A DNA stretch of 64,000 nucleotides from Thalassotalea_A litorea (GCF_043642205.1 NZ_JBHZSG010000001.1:219688-283687); one strand, 5' to 3'; shown: positions 18,352-27,423, counted from the stretch's first letter. A program made the numbers and translations. The notes: generated by a model not told the origin, from the letters alone.

Positions 18352-19182
18352 ATGAGCCAGCAGAAACAGCGCGCTTTTTTAAAGTGGGCAGGTGGTAAAT
18401 ATACCCTCAGTGATACAATCAGTAAGATGCTGCCTAAAGGTGGCCGCTTAATTGAACCCTTTGCTGGTGCTGCCAGTGTGTATTTGAATACCCGCTACTC
18501 ACAATATCTGCTTAATGACATCAATCGAGATTTAATTAATCTCTATAAGGTGTTACAAAATAACTCTGAACAGTTCATTATCGATGCCAAAGCATTGTTC
18601 ACCCCTGAGCAAAATCTTGCAGAACAATATTACCTACATCGAAAAGCATTTAACGAGACCGATGATCCTTATTTGCGTTCTTTGTTATTTCTTTATATGA
18701 ACCGTCATGGCTATAACGGATTGTGTCGTTACAATAGTAAAGGTGGCTATAACGTTCCGTTTGGGAAATATAAGCGGCCATATTTTCCCCAGGATGAACT
18801 CACTGCATTTGCGCAAAAGGCAAAAGTGACAGAGTTTGTCTGTGAAAACTATCGCGATACGTTTGCAAGAGCAGAAGATGGTGATGTCATCTATTGTGAT
18901 CCCCCATATGTGCCGCTGAGCAAAACTGCCAGCTTTACCAGTTATGCTGGCAATGGCTTCGGTCTGGACGAGCAGGCAGATTTAGCTAATGCCGCCGAAG
19001 AGATAACTCAGGAAAAACGGGTAACGGTTTTGATTTCTAATCATGATACCATTTGGACCCGAAAAATTTATGAACATGCCGATAAGATAAAAGCGATTAA
19101 GGTCGCTCGCACCATTTCGCAAAAAGGAAGTAAGCGCAATAAAGTAGGCGAATTACTGGCGCTCTATAAGCCTAAAGTTTAA
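18352..19182 (+). CDS. dam: DNA adenine methylase (Dam, D12 class)
   Basis: Dam methylates adenine in GATC and serves mismatch repair and replication control. The 276-residue protein has the D12-class order of motifs: KWAGGKY near the N-terminus, the AdoMet loop LIEPFAGAASVYLN (about 35-48), the target-recognition middle region with NRHGYNGLCRYN, and catalytic D183-PPY. It follows aroB by 20 bp. This housekeeping context and the length (E. coli 278) make a phage or restriction-linked D12 enzyme unlikely. The usual downstream partner rpe lies about 28.6 kb away. Confidence 0.95.
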   Translation: MSQQKQRAFLKWAGGKYTLSDTISKMLPKGGRLIEPFAGAASVYLNTRYSQYLLNDINRDLINLYKVLQNNSEQFIIDAKALFTPEQNLAEQYYLHRKAFNETDDPYLRSLLFLYMNRHGYNGLCRYNSKGGYNVPFGKYKRPYFPQDELTAFAQKAKVTEFVCENYRDTFARAEDGDVIYCDPPYVPLSKTASFTSYAGNGFGLDEQADLANAAEEITQEKRVTVLISNHDTIWTRKIYEHADKIKAIKVARTISQKGSKRNKVGELLALYKPKV

Positions 19183-19188
19183 GCTTTT

Positions 19189-19482
19189 TTATTGGGCACT
19201 GTCCAACACCAGCGTAACGACCCATACCAGACTTAATACAAACACGATGACGGCAATTAAGCCGACAATGATAAATTGTAACGCGCTACCACTTTCAAAA
19301 TCCTGAACGCGATTCTTTTCACTTTGCACACCAAAAAATGCCGCGATAACACTAGATAAGGTGCGCCATATGCCGCGATTACTTTTAGAGGCATAAATAT
19401 TTGACGCGTTAATCCCTCGCATTCGACTAAGCTGGAAACCTAGTTTCTCCAGCATAACCTTCCAATTGAACCCTAAGTGCAT
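19189..19482 (-). CDS. DUF2970 family small membrane protein
   Basis: A 97-residue protein of unknown function. Its C-terminal two thirds fits the DUF2970 pattern: SSVIAAFFGVQSEKNRVQDFESGSA at about 42-66, then one hydrophobic helix at about 69-92 (FIIVGLIAVIVFVLSLVWVV). The first 35 residues are basic and may be a cytoplasmic tail. TAGGGA precedes the ATG on the minus strand. A later start at M21 is possible, as many family members are shorter. It converges on dam with a 6-bp gap. Confidence 0.8.
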   Translation of the reverse strand: MHLGFNWKVMLEKLGFQLSRMRGINASNIYASKSNRGIWRTLSSVIAAFFGVQSEKNRVQDFESGSALQFIIVGLIAVIVFVLSLVWVVTLVLDSAQ

Positions 19483-19539
19483 GGTCTGTATCCCTAACGT
19501 TTATTGTACTTCACAGCATCGGCGATTACGTAGCTCGAT

Positions 19540-20457
19540 TCAAGTATGGTTTAGCGCTTCTAAATAGGCTTCTAAAATTAAATTACTACGAGCGCCTTTG
19601 CGGGTGATCGCACTAAACTGAGTAGTGAAATGGCGATTACGTTCATCGACGGCGCGCATTTTATCCTCTTTGATCCAGCGCTCGGCAAAGTGGGTCGGTA
19701 AAAACCCAATAAAACGCCCGGTTAATATCAAGAAAGCTATGCCTTCTCGGTCCGTTGACGTTGCGGTTGCATTCAACAGCAGTTGTTGCTGTTTATTTTC
19801 TTGGGATTGAGGGTAGGTTGGTACGACCGCATCATAGCCGGTTAATGCCTGATCGCTGATCATACTCAGGTCTTTATCAAACAATGGGTGGTTTGTGGCA
19901 CAGTAAAGCAGCGATCTTTCCTGATATAGTTTGAAATAGTTTAGCCCAGCGATACTGCGCAGGTACGGAACAATGCCAATATGCAGATGACCATCAAGAA
20001 TGCCGGACTCTATCTCTTCGGGTGGGATCATTGAAATATTGATGGTGACTTTAGGGGCCTGATGTTTAAGTCGTCGTATCGCCTCGGTGATACGCATTTG
20101 TGGCACTGTCACCATATTGTCGGTTATGCCAATATTCAACTCACCGTTTAACTCGGTGTTGATGCCATTAACCTGGGCTCGAAATGTTTCCAGGCTGGCT
20201 AGAAGCTGCAAAGTCGATTGGTATACCTGTTGTCCTTGCTCAGTCACTGAAAAACCCGCGCGGCCGCGATGACACAAACGCATCGCTAATAAAGACTCCA
20301 ACTCACTAATTGCTTGCGATATTGCTGGCTTTGATATGTTTAGGTCGACTTCGGCATTGGCAAAACCACCATTCTCCACCACCGATTTATAAATTCGTAG
20401 TAAGCGAATGTGGCTATCGCCTAATTGTTTCGGCAATAACGTTGTATTTTGAACCAT
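19540..20457 (-). CDS. LysR-family transcriptional regulator
   Basis: A 305-residue LysR-type regulator with a winged helix-turn-helix at about 15-75 (LLRIYKSVVENGGFANAEVDLNISKPAISQAISELE) and a periplasmic-binding-protein-like effector domain from about 100. It is divergent from the omega-aminotransferase/semialdehyde-dehydrogenase pair across 142 bp containing two palindromes, which makes it the likely local regulator of that pair. The effector is unknown; an amine or beta-alanine is a guess from context. Confidence 0.9.
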   Translation of the reverse strand: MVQNTTLLPKQLGDSHIRLLRIYKSVVENGGFANAEVDLNISKPAISQAISELESLLAMRLCHRGRAGFSVTEQGQQVYQSTLQLLASLETFRAQVNGINTELNGELNIGITDNMVTVPQMRITEAIRRLKHQAPKVTINISMIPPEEIESGILDGHLHIGIVPYLRSIAGLNYFKLYQERSLLYCATNHPLFDKDLSMISDQALTGYDAVVPTYPQSQENKQQQLLLNATATSTDREGIAFLILTGRFIGFLPTHFAERWIKEDKMRAVDERNRHFTTQFSAITRKGARSNLILEAYLEALNHT

Positions 20458-20464
20458 AGATTTT

Positions 20465-20478
20465 ATTAGTTAACTAAT
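20465..20478. promoter_or_regulatory. Palindrome next to the LysR gene start
   Basis: ATTAGTTAACTAAT is a perfect 14-bp palindrome beginning 8 bp upstream of the LysR gene start. Its place between the LysR gene and its presumed target suits an autoregulatory or operator site, but no footprint or consensus backs this. Confidence 0.35.
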
Positions 20479-20492
20479 TCATTAACCTTACT

Positions 20493-20514
20493 TTATTAAA
20501 TATGGATTTAATAA
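20493..20514. promoter_or_regulatory. LysR-type operator candidate
   Basis: TTATTAAAT and ATTTAATAA are perfect 9-bp arms around a 4-bp spacer, about 86-107 bp upstream of the aminotransferase start. Interrupted A/T dyads at this distance are typical of LysR recognition sites in divergent promoters. Confidence 0.45.
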
Positions 20515-20599
20515 TCTATATTTTCATCAATAATGAGTCTATTAACATCAACAATGCCCAGATGAATAATCACTGATTGCTGGTTAAAAGGTAACAATA

Positions 20600-21937
20600 A
20601 TGACTACTGACAATAAATTATGTGGACTTAGCAAGGCACAATTGGATGCTCACTGGATGCCGTTCACTGGCAACCGACAGTTCAAACAGGATCCAAGGCT
20701 TATTACCGGTGCCGAAGGCCGTTATTATACCGATAGTGAAGGGCGGAAAATTTTTGATGGTTTATCCGGGCTATGGACCTGTGGTGCGGGGCATGGCCGT
20801 CGGGAAATTGCAGAGGCAATCTCGAAACAGGCCCTGTCTCTGGATTATTCGCCAGCGTTTCAATTTGGTCAGCCTAAATCCTTTGAACTGGCGCACCGCA
20901 TCAGTGAGTGGATGCCAGAGGACCTGAATCGGGTTTTCTTTACCGGATCCGGTTCCGAGTCGGTTGAAACCGCGCTTAAAATTGCCCGTGGTTACTGGCG
21001 CAAAAAAGGTCAGGCAAGTAAAACTCGCTTTATCGGTCGAGCCAAAGGCTACCATGGTGTGAACTGGGGTGGTATCAGCGTCGGTGGTATCGGTCCTAAT
21101 CGTGCCCTTTATGGTCAAGGGATTGATGCTATCCACTTGCCGCATACCATGTTACCGGAAAATGTTTTTACTCAAGGGATGCCACAAACTGGAGCTCATC
21201 TGGCGTTGGAGCTTGAGCAGCAAATTGCATTGCATGACGCGAGCAATATCGCGGCGGTGATTGTTGAGCCCATGGCGGGTTCGGCCGGGGTAATTCCGCC
21301 CCCGATAGGTTATCTGAAAAAGCTTCGGGAAATCTGTGATCGTCACAATATTTTGCTTATTTTCGATGAAGTTATTACCGCTTTTGGCCGCGTCGGTAGC
21401 AAAACTGGTGCTGAAGAATTCGATGTCACCCCAGATCTGATGACGATTGCCAAGCAAATCACCAATGGTGTGGTGCCCATGGGGGCGGTTATCGCCAGAC
21501 AGGAGATTTACGATACGTTTATGGAGACCGGTGGTCCTGATTACATGCTCGAACTACCGCACGGTTACACCTATTCGGCCCATCCTGTTGCCTGCGCTGC
21601 GGCATTAGCAACCTTAGATATTCTTGAAAACGAACAACTGATCGAGCGTTCAGCACAATTAGCACCAGTGTTCGCCGACAAATTACACAGCCTTAAAGGT
21701 GCGAGTCACGTAACCGATATTCGTAATTACGGTCTTGCCGGTGGTTTAACCATCGCTGCAAAAGATGGTCAACCAGGACTTAGACCTTATGAAATTGCCA
21801 TGAATTGCTGGCAAAAAGGATTCTATGTTCGTTACGGTGGCGATACCATCCAGCTCGGTTTGCCGTTTACCACGCAAGCCGATGAAATCGATTTATTAAT
21901 CAATGCCCTGGGCGACGCCCTGGGTGAAACCGAATAA
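20600..21937 (+). CDS. Omega-amino acid:pyruvate aminotransferase (beta-alanine type)
   Basis: A 445-residue class-III PLP aminotransferase closely resembling beta-alanine:pyruvate transaminases. Seen are HWMPFTGNRQFK at the N-terminus, FTGSGSESVETALK (PLP phosphate), FDEVITAFGRVG (Asp holding the pyridine nitrogen) and the Schiff-base K285 in AKQITNGV. It would convert beta-alanine and pyruvate to malonate semialdehyde and alanine. The next gene, 30 bp downstream, is a CoA-acylating semialdehyde dehydrogenase, and together they form a beta-alanine to acetyl-CoA module. Other omega-amines are possible substrates. Confidence 0.88.
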   Translation: MTTDNKLCGLSKAQLDAHWMPFTGNRQFKQDPRLITGAEGRYYTDSEGRKIFDGLSGLWTCGAGHGRREIAEAISKQALSLDYSPAFQFGQPKSFELAHRISEWMPEDLNRVFFTGSGSESVETALKIARGYWRKKGQASKTRFIGRAKGYHGVNWGGISVGGIGPNRALYGQGIDAIHLPHTMLPENVFTQGMPQTGAHLALELEQQIALHDASNIAAVIVEPMAGSAGVIPPPIGYLKKLREICDRHNILLIFDEVITAFGRVGSKTGAEEFDVTPDLMTIAKQITNGVVPMGAVIARQEIYDTFMETGGPDYMLELPHGYTYSAHPVACAAALATLDILENEQLIERSAQLAPVFADKLHSLKGASHVTDIRNYGLAGGLTIAAKDGQPGLRPYEIAMNCWQKGFYVRYGGDTIQLGLPFTTQADEIDLLINALGDALGETE

Positions 21938-21967
21938 TTCCTAAACTTTGAAGTAAGTGAGAAAACT

Positions 21968-23458
21968 ATGTCCATTATCGGCCACTTAATTAACGGCGAA
22001 GACATTCAATTAGACGAACCGAAGCAAGCGGTATTTAATCCTGCGACTGGCAAAGCAGAAAAATCTGTATTACTGGCCAGTGTAGCGACGGTTGAAGAAG
22101 CAATCGCCAGTGCCGAAGCGGCGTTTCCAGCCTGGCGGGCTACGCCACCCATTAAGCGGGCTCGTATCATGTTTCGCTTCAAAGAATTACTGGAACAAAA
22201 TGCCGATGAAATTTGTCGTCTGATCGGTGAAGAACACGGTAAAATCAGCCATGATGCCGCTGGTGAACTACAACGGGGTATCGAAAATGTCGAATTTGCT
22301 TGTGCTGCGCCGCATTTACTCAAAGGCGAACACAGTCGCAACGTCGGTCCAGGCATAGATTCCTGGAGCGAATTTCAACCGTTAGGTGTCGTAGCGGGTA
22401 TTACCCCATTTAACTTTCCGGCAATGGTCCCTATGTGGATGTTCCCTCTGGCAATTGTCTGCGGTAACACCTTTATCTTAAAACCATCGGAGCGTGATCC
22501 AAGCTCAACCCTGTTTATCGCGAAGCTACTTCACGAAGCTGGGTTACCGCCAGGCGTGTTAAACGTCGTTAATGGCGATAAAGTCGCTGTTGATACCTTA
22601 CTCACTGACGAGCGAGTTAAAGCGGTCAGCTTTGTCGGTTCGACACCTATTGCCGAATACATTTATGCCACCGCAAGTGCACATGGCAAACGCTGTCAGG
22701 CATTAGGTGGTGCGAAAAACCACGCGATTATTATGCCTGATGCGGACATGGATAATGCGGTGAACCAATTGCTGGGCGCAGCGTTTGGCTCATCTGGCGA
22801 ACGTTGTATGGCGTTGTCCGTTGCTGTTGCCGTTGGCGATGCTGCCGGTGATGCATTGGTTGAGAAGATGAAAACCGCGATGCAAGGTTTAAAAGTTGGC
22901 GCATACTCGGATGCCAGTAATGATTTTGGTCCGGTTATTACTTGCCAGCATAAAGATCGCGTCAATGGTCTTATCAATAGTGCTCAGGAGCAAGGTGCAA
23001 ACGTTGTTGTCGATGGCCGTAACCCTCAGGTTGAAGGTCACCCCGATGGCTATTTTGTTGGTGCGACATTAATTGATGGCGTAACACCGGATATGGACAG
23101 TTACAAAGTCGAAATTTTTGGACCTGTACTGCAAGTGGTTCGTGTCAAAACCATGCAAGAAGCTATGCAACTGATAGATGATCACGAATACGGTAATGGG
23201 ACTTGTATCTTTACCCGTGATGGTGAAGCGGCTCGCTATTTCTCGGACCACATTCAAGTCGGTATGGTCGGTATTAATGTGCCTTTACCAGTGCCGGTGG
23301 CGTATCATAGTTTTGGCGGTTGGAAGCGCTCCTTATTTGGTGATTTGCATGCTTATGGACCAGACGGTATCCGTTTTTATACCAAGCGTAAAACCATTAC
23401 TCAGCGCTGGCCGTCAAGTGGCGTCCGTGAAGGCGTAAGTTTCTCGTTTCCGAGTTAA
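21968..23458 (+). CDS. mmsA: CoA-acylating (methyl)malonate-semialdehyde dehydrogenase
   Basis: A 496-residue aldehyde dehydrogenase of the MmsA branch, oxidising malonate or methylmalonate semialdehyde with CoA and NAD to acetyl- or propionyl-CoA and CO2. The catalytic C280 lies in SSGERCMALSVAV, a segment typical of MmsA; TPFNFPAMVPMWMFPLAI and ALGGAKNHAIIMPDAD are also characteristic. Being directly after a beta-alanine aminotransferase, its likely main substrate is malonate semialdehyde. A valine-catabolic role is the alternative, but no valine-degradation neighbours are present. Confidence 0.92.
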   Translation: MSIIGHLINGEDIQLDEPKQAVFNPATGKAEKSVLLASVATVEEAIASAEAAFPAWRATPPIKRARIMFRFKELLEQNADEICRLIGEEHGKISHDAAGELQRGIENVEFACAAPHLLKGEHSRNVGPGIDSWSEFQPLGVVAGITPFNFPAMVPMWMFPLAIVCGNTFILKPSERDPSSTLFIAKLLHEAGLPPGVLNVVNGDKVAVDTLLTDERVKAVSFVGSTPIAEYIYATASAHGKRCQALGGAKNHAIIMPDADMDNAVNQLLGAAFGSSGERCMALSVAVAVGDAAGDALVEKMKTAMQGLKVGAYSDASNDFGPVITCQHKDRVNGLINSAQEQGANVVVDGRNPQVEGHPDGYFVGATLIDGVTPDMDSYKVEIFGPVLQVVRVKTMQEAMQLIDDHEYGNGTCIFTRDGEAARYFSDHIQVGMVGINVPLPVPVAYHSFGGWKRSLFGDLHAYGPDGIRFYTKRKTITQRWPSSGVREGVSFSFPS

Positions 23459-23583
23459 CCGTAAGTCTTCCCATATTATCTGTTTTAGTGGCAATGCTCA
23501 TTGCCATTAAAGCAGACACACGCTCAGTAAAATAGTCACAACAAAAGTGAAACTAACACCGGCAACAGAGACACGAAAAATTT

Positions 23584-24291
23584 ATGTCCAATGAAGTGAA
23601 AATTTACTCAACGTTAACTCAGCCATTAGCGACAGAAGCCGATGAATTGAGTGCCGATATGTTCGAATCTGCCATACCTACCCAACATACTCAGGAATTT
23701 TTTAGTGATGAAGAGCGGGGGATTTATGTCGGCTTGTGGGATACCACCTCGATGCGTGAAACTGCAGGACCATATCCGATGGAGGAGTTCATGGTGGTTC
23801 TGGAAGGCAAAGCCGATATCGCACTGGCGACAGGCAGTATGCGTCAGGTGCAGACCGACGAAGGGTTTGTGATCCCGCATGGAACCGATTGTCAGTGGCA
23901 GCAACAGGGATATTTGAAAAAGCTGTTTGTGATTGTGGATAACCCGACTATTTGTCCGTCCAATGCACAGGCAACCGATATTCAAATTTTTGGTCCGAAT
24001 TATAACGATGTGCCGTATGTAAATGAGGCAAAAAGTTTTTCGGTATACTCCTGGTCGGAATTTACCCACGCCAAACGCAATAATCTTCGAGCTTCGTTGG
24101 CGGCTGTTTATTGTCAGCAGGGTTGTGCCATTTATCAATCCGCCGCGTCAACGTCCGACGCTGCGCAAAATCAGTGTCAAAGTGCTCAGGTGATGCTCAT
24201 TGAACAGTTTAACTCGGAAAATCTGAATTTTCTCAGTCATTCCAGTGGTTATGTGGTGTTAATCAATATATCAGATAACGGCCAGAGCTAA
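23584..24291 (+). CDS. Cupin-domain protein of unknown function
   Basis: A 235-residue protein with an N-terminal cupin domain: WDTTSMRETAGPYPMEEFMVVLEGKADI (about 50-77) and DEGFVIPHGTDCQW (about 97-110) match the two conserved cupin stretches of the DUF861/Cupin_3 type. A second half (about 140-235) looks like a degenerate second cupin. Metal-type His residues are few, so binding a small amine without catalysis is possible. It lies between mmsA and an aldehyde dehydrogenase in the amine cluster, which suggests a role in that pathway. No defined reaction can be assigned. Confidence 0.75.
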   Translation: MSNEVKIYSTLTQPLATEADELSADMFESAIPTQHTQEFFSDEERGIYVGLWDTTSMRETAGPYPMEEFMVVLEGKADIALATGSMRQVQTDEGFVIPHGTDCQWQQQGYLKKLFVIVDNPTICPSNAQATDIQIFGPNYNDVPYVNEAKSFSVYSWSEFTHAKRNNLRASLAAVYCQQGCAIYQSAASTSDAAQNQCQSAQVMLIEQFNSENLNFLSHSSGYVVLINISDNGQS

Positions 24292-24317
24292 ATGCCGGGG
24301 ATATTGACCCTAAAGCA

Positions 24318-24357
24318 AAAAAATGAACATAATAGGTTAAGTGTTCAATAAATTTAA
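24318..24357. promoter_or_regulatory. Predicted PuuR-like operator pair upstream of the aldehyde dehydrogenase
   Basis: AAAATGAACAT at about 24320-24330 and the opposed GTGTTCAATAAATTTAA at 24341-24357 form a head-to-head pair of sites with TGAACA cores. They resemble the E. coli PuuR box and match sites at 38394-38406 and 46591-46604. They lie 49-88 bp upstream of the aldehyde dehydrogenase ATG. Regulation by PuuR is inferred. Confidence 0.55.
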
Positions 24358-24405
24358 CAATTGAATCATCCAGTTAATTTAACAGGGAATCGCGTAGGCA
24401 GTATT

Positions 24406-25881
24406 ATGACTTTTACACATTATATTGACGGACAATGGCAACAAGCGGATAGCCAAGGTTCGTTCGCTACCATTAATCCAGCCACACAGCAGCCGATTAA
24501 AGACGTAGCTGCTGGCAATAAGGCGGATATTGATAAGGCCGTAAGTGCGGCGAGAAATGCCTTTGACCATGGCCCATGGCCGAGACTGTCCGGTAAAGAA
24601 CGTGGTGCTTATTTGCGTAAAATCGCCGCGTTAATTAACGAGCGTTTAACCGAGCTAGCAAAGCTGGAAGTGGAAGATAATGGCAAACCCTATCCTGAGG
24701 CCGAATGGGATATTGAAGATACTGCCGGTTGTTTCGAATTTTATGCCTCACTTGCCGAACAGATGGATGAGCAGGATGATGACGTTATCGAAGTACCTGA
24801 ATCCAGATTTACCAGCAAGGCCGTTAAAGAGCCTGTCGGTGTCGCCGGTGCGATTATTCCCTGGAATTTTCCGATGCTTATGGCAGCCTGGAAAGTTGCC
24901 CCGGCATTAGCCGCCGGCTGTACCATGGTATTGAAACCTTCGGAAGTCACACCTTTGACCGCGATAGCACTGGCACAGATTGCCGAGCAGGCTGAGTTAC
25001 CGCCTGGGGTACTTAATATTGTCACTGGCACAGGACCGGACGCGGGACAGCCGTTAGCAGAACATCCTGACGTCGATAAAATGGCGTTTACCGGATCGGT
25101 GCCAACGGGCAGTCGAATTATGGCGATGGCCGCTAATCAGGTGAAAAACATCAGCCTTGAATTGGGGGGGAAATCGCCGTTAATCATATTCTCAGATACC
25201 GATATCGAACAAGCCGTAGAGTGGATCATGTTTGGTATTTTCTGGAATCAGGGCCAGGTTTGCTCAGCCACTTCCCGAGTTCTGGTGGAACAATCACTGT
25301 ACCCGAAATTAATGGAACGCCTGATAGCGGAAGCGAAAAAAATCACCATAGGCGAAGGTAATGAAGATGGCGTTTTACTGGGGCCACTGGTCAATCAAAG
25401 TCAATATGAGAAAGTGTTGGCGGCAATCGAAAAAGGTCAGCAAGAAGGAGCAACTCTCGCCTACGGCGGTGAGCGTCCAGAACATCTGCCAACAGGCTAC
25501 TATGTGAAACCCACCATTTTTACCGATGTGCCGGAAGATTCGTGGATCTGGAAAGAAGAAATTTTTGGCCCTGTGGTGTGCGTCAAGCCATTTACCACAG
25601 AAGCAGAAGCCGTTGCGCTGGCCAATGATAGCCGTTTTGGTCTTGCTGGTGCTGTGATGTCGAAAGATTTGCAACGCTGTGATCGCGTTGCCCGGGCATT
25701 AAGGGCGGGTATTATTTGGGTAAATTGCTCGCAACCTACCTTTGTTGAAGCGCCATGGGGCGGTTACAAACAGTCAGGTATTGGCCGAGAGCTGGGAACC
25801 TGGGGTTTAAATAACTATCTGGAAACCAAACAAATTACGTCTTACGATCCAGAGCAACCATGGGGTTGGTACATTAAATAA
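24406..25881 (+). CDS. NAD-dependent aminoaldehyde/betaine-aldehyde-type dehydrogenase
   Basis: A 491-residue aldehyde dehydrogenase. The ATG at 24406 is preferred over a TTG at 24361 because family homology starts at MTFTHYIDGQW. Motifs include PWNFPMLMAAWKVAPALA, ELGGKSP and catalytic C286 in NQGQVCSATSR. The C-terminal EAPWGGYKQSGIGRELGTWGLNNYLETKQ is like ALDH10/BADH-type aminoaldehyde dehydrogenases. Probable substrates are 3-aminopropanal, 4-aminobutanal or gamma-glutamyl-aminobutyraldehyde. The puu cluster in this window has no puuC, and this gene carries PuuR-like sites, so it may fill that role. It is followed after 84 bp by an FAD amine oxidase. Confidence 0.87.
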   Translation: MTFTHYIDGQWQQADSQGSFATINPATQQPIKDVAAGNKADIDKAVSAARNAFDHGPWPRLSGKERGAYLRKIAALINERLTELAKLEVEDNGKPYPEAEWDIEDTAGCFEFYASLAEQMDEQDDDVIEVPESRFTSKAVKEPVGVAGAIIPWNFPMLMAAWKVAPALAAGCTMVLKPSEVTPLTAIALAQIAEQAELPPGVLNIVTGTGPDAGQPLAEHPDVDKMAFTGSVPTGSRIMAMAANQVKNISLELGGKSPLIIFSDTDIEQAVEWIMFGIFWNQGQVCSATSRVLVEQSLYPKLMERLIAEAKKITIGEGNEDGVLLGPLVNQSQYEKVLAAIEKGQQEGATLAYGGERPEHLPTGYYVKPTIFTDVPEDSWIWKEEIFGPVVCVKPFTTEAEAVALANDSRFGLAGAVMSKDLQRCDRVARALRAGIIWVNCSQPTFVEAPWGGYKQSGIGRELGTWGLNNYLETKQITSYDPEQPWGWYIK

Positions 25882-25965
25882 ACCGGTTTGGTGGTTATCC
25901 GTAAACCACAAAAAGCTTGAAAATTACCATTTGAGCCACTAATAACAATTTAAACGAGAGGATTT

Positions 25966-27375
25966 ATGCAGTACGCCGAAGCGTTAAAAGATTCAAAATA
26001 TGGTTCAGTCTGGCTCGATTCACCGGATCGTCCTGAACCAGAGCCTGCTTTGGAAGAGAACATTAGCTGCGAGTTATTAGTGGTCGGTGGCGGATTCACC
26101 GGCCTTTGGGGTGCCCTGCAAGCGAAAGAGCGTCGTCCTGATCTGGACATTGTACTTATTGAAAAAACCTTTATTGCCGATGGCGCTTCCGGGCGTAATG
26201 GTGGTTTTTTAAGTGCCGATTTAGCTCATGGCGAAGCAAACTCTGAACATCACTTTCCCGGCGAAGAAGAGATCCTGTATGAACTGGGCAAACAAAATCT
26301 TCGGGAAATGCTGGCGACCTTTAAAAAATACAATATTGACGCCCACTATGAGTGTGTCGGTGAAACCGAGGTTGCTGTTGATGAAGGCCAGCTAAAAGAT
26401 CTGCGCGAATACTACGAAGAAGAAAAAGCTGCTGGCGAAGATGTTACCTGGTTCGATGAAGAAGAAATGCAGGAACAGGTAAATTCGCCAACCTATAAAG
26501 CCGGTTTGCTGTTTCGAAACGGCCTGGATGGTATCGTAAATCCAGCGCGCATTTGCTGGGGATTAAAGCGGGTACTGCTTGAGCTGGGGGTACGCATTTA
26601 TGAGCACACTCCGGTAGACAAATTGCTACCTCGCAGTCGAGGGCGAATGAAGGCGTTTTGTCCTAGTGGCATTATTACCTGTAAAAAAGTATTAATGGGT
26701 ACCAACGCGTTTCGCTCTCCAGTACGACAAATTCGAAAATCGATCATTCCCGTTTGGGATTATCAAATTGCCACCGAACCACTTACTGACGAGCAATTGC
26801 AACTGATTGGCTGGGATAAATTCCACCATGCGTTGGGTGAGTTTAATAATATGTTCCACTATTATCGCCTGACCAAAGACAAGCGTATTACCTGGGGCGG
26901 CGGCGGTGCGGTTCGTTATTACTATAATAAGAATATTTCCCGACGCGACTGCGCTGATGTGCCAGAAGCTTTTGAACAATTGGCGCAAGAATTTTTCGAG
27001 ACATTTCCGCTGTTAAAAGGGATCAAATTTACCCATCGCTGGAGCGGTATCATCGCTACGTCCACGCGCTTCTGTATGGTCCCGGGAAGTGCCTATGATG
27101 GTCGGGTTGCGTGGGCCGTGGGATATACTGGTCTGGGTGTCGGCGCCTCACGTTTTGGTGCTCGTATTGCCTTGGAGTTATTGGGCTATGATCCCTCAGA
27201 GATCCTCGATTTACAGTTTGTCCAGAAAAAACCTATGCCATGGGCGCCGGAGCCTATTCGTTGGCTAGGATACAAACTGACCCATGCGGCGCTGGTGCGA
27301 GCGGATAATAATAATGGTAAGCGCGGGTTATGGTTAAAATTATTGGATAAGCTTAATATGGGGTTTACCTGTTAA
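25966..27375 (+). CDS. FAD-dependent amine oxidoreductase (DAO family)
   Basis: A 469-residue DAO-fold flavoenzyme with the FAD dinucleotide loop VVGGGFTGLWGALQA (about 35-49) and the ASGRNGGF segment typical of the PuuB-like group. Related enzymes oxidise amines or gamma-glutamylated amines to aldehydes with release of ammonia. It is placed directly after an aminoaldehyde dehydrogenase that would take its product. It differs clearly from the PuuB-type paralogue at 38552, so its substrate probably differs; 1,3-diaminopropane is my inference from the beta-alanine genes upstream. A strong terminator follows. Confidence 0.85.
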   Translation: MQYAEALKDSKYGSVWLDSPDRPEPEPALEENISCELLVVGGGFTGLWGALQAKERRPDLDIVLIEKTFIADGASGRNGGFLSADLAHGEANSEHHFPGEEEILYELGKQNLREMLATFKKYNIDAHYECVGETEVAVDEGQLKDLREYYEEEKAAGEDVTWFDEEEMQEQVNSPTYKAGLLFRNGLDGIVNPARICWGLKRVLLELGVRIYEHTPVDKLLPRSRGRMKAFCPSGIITCKKVLMGTNAFRSPVRQIRKSIIPVWDYQIATEPLTDEQLQLIGWDKFHHALGEFNNMFHYYRLTKDKRITWGGGGAVRYYYNKNISRRDCADVPEAFEQLAQEFFETFPLLKGIKFTHRWSGIIATSTRFCMVPGSAYDGRVAWAVGYTGLGVGASRFGARIALELLGYDPSEILDLQFVQKKPMPWAPEPIRWLGYKLTHAALVRADNNNGKRGLWLKLLDKLNMGFTC

Positions 27376-27391
27376 CCATGATTCAGACACG

Positions 27392-27423
27392 AAAAAGCCC
27401 GGGCTTCAGACCTGGGCTTTTTT
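27392..27423 (+). terminator. Intrinsic terminator after the amine-oxidase operon
   Basis: AAAAAGCCCGGG pairs with CCTGGGCTTTTT (one G-T wobble) around a 7-base loop and runs into six Ts, 17 bp after the oxidase stop. Confidence 0.9.

Noticed and set aside
18352..19182. Phage or restriction-modification origin of the D12 methylase
   Set aside because: Next to aroB with Dam length and motifs, and no phage or restriction genes nearby, so housekeeping Dam is more likely.
23626..24138. 170-residue antisense ORF in the cupin gene
   Set aside because: Opposite a clear cupin reading frame; no initiation signal.
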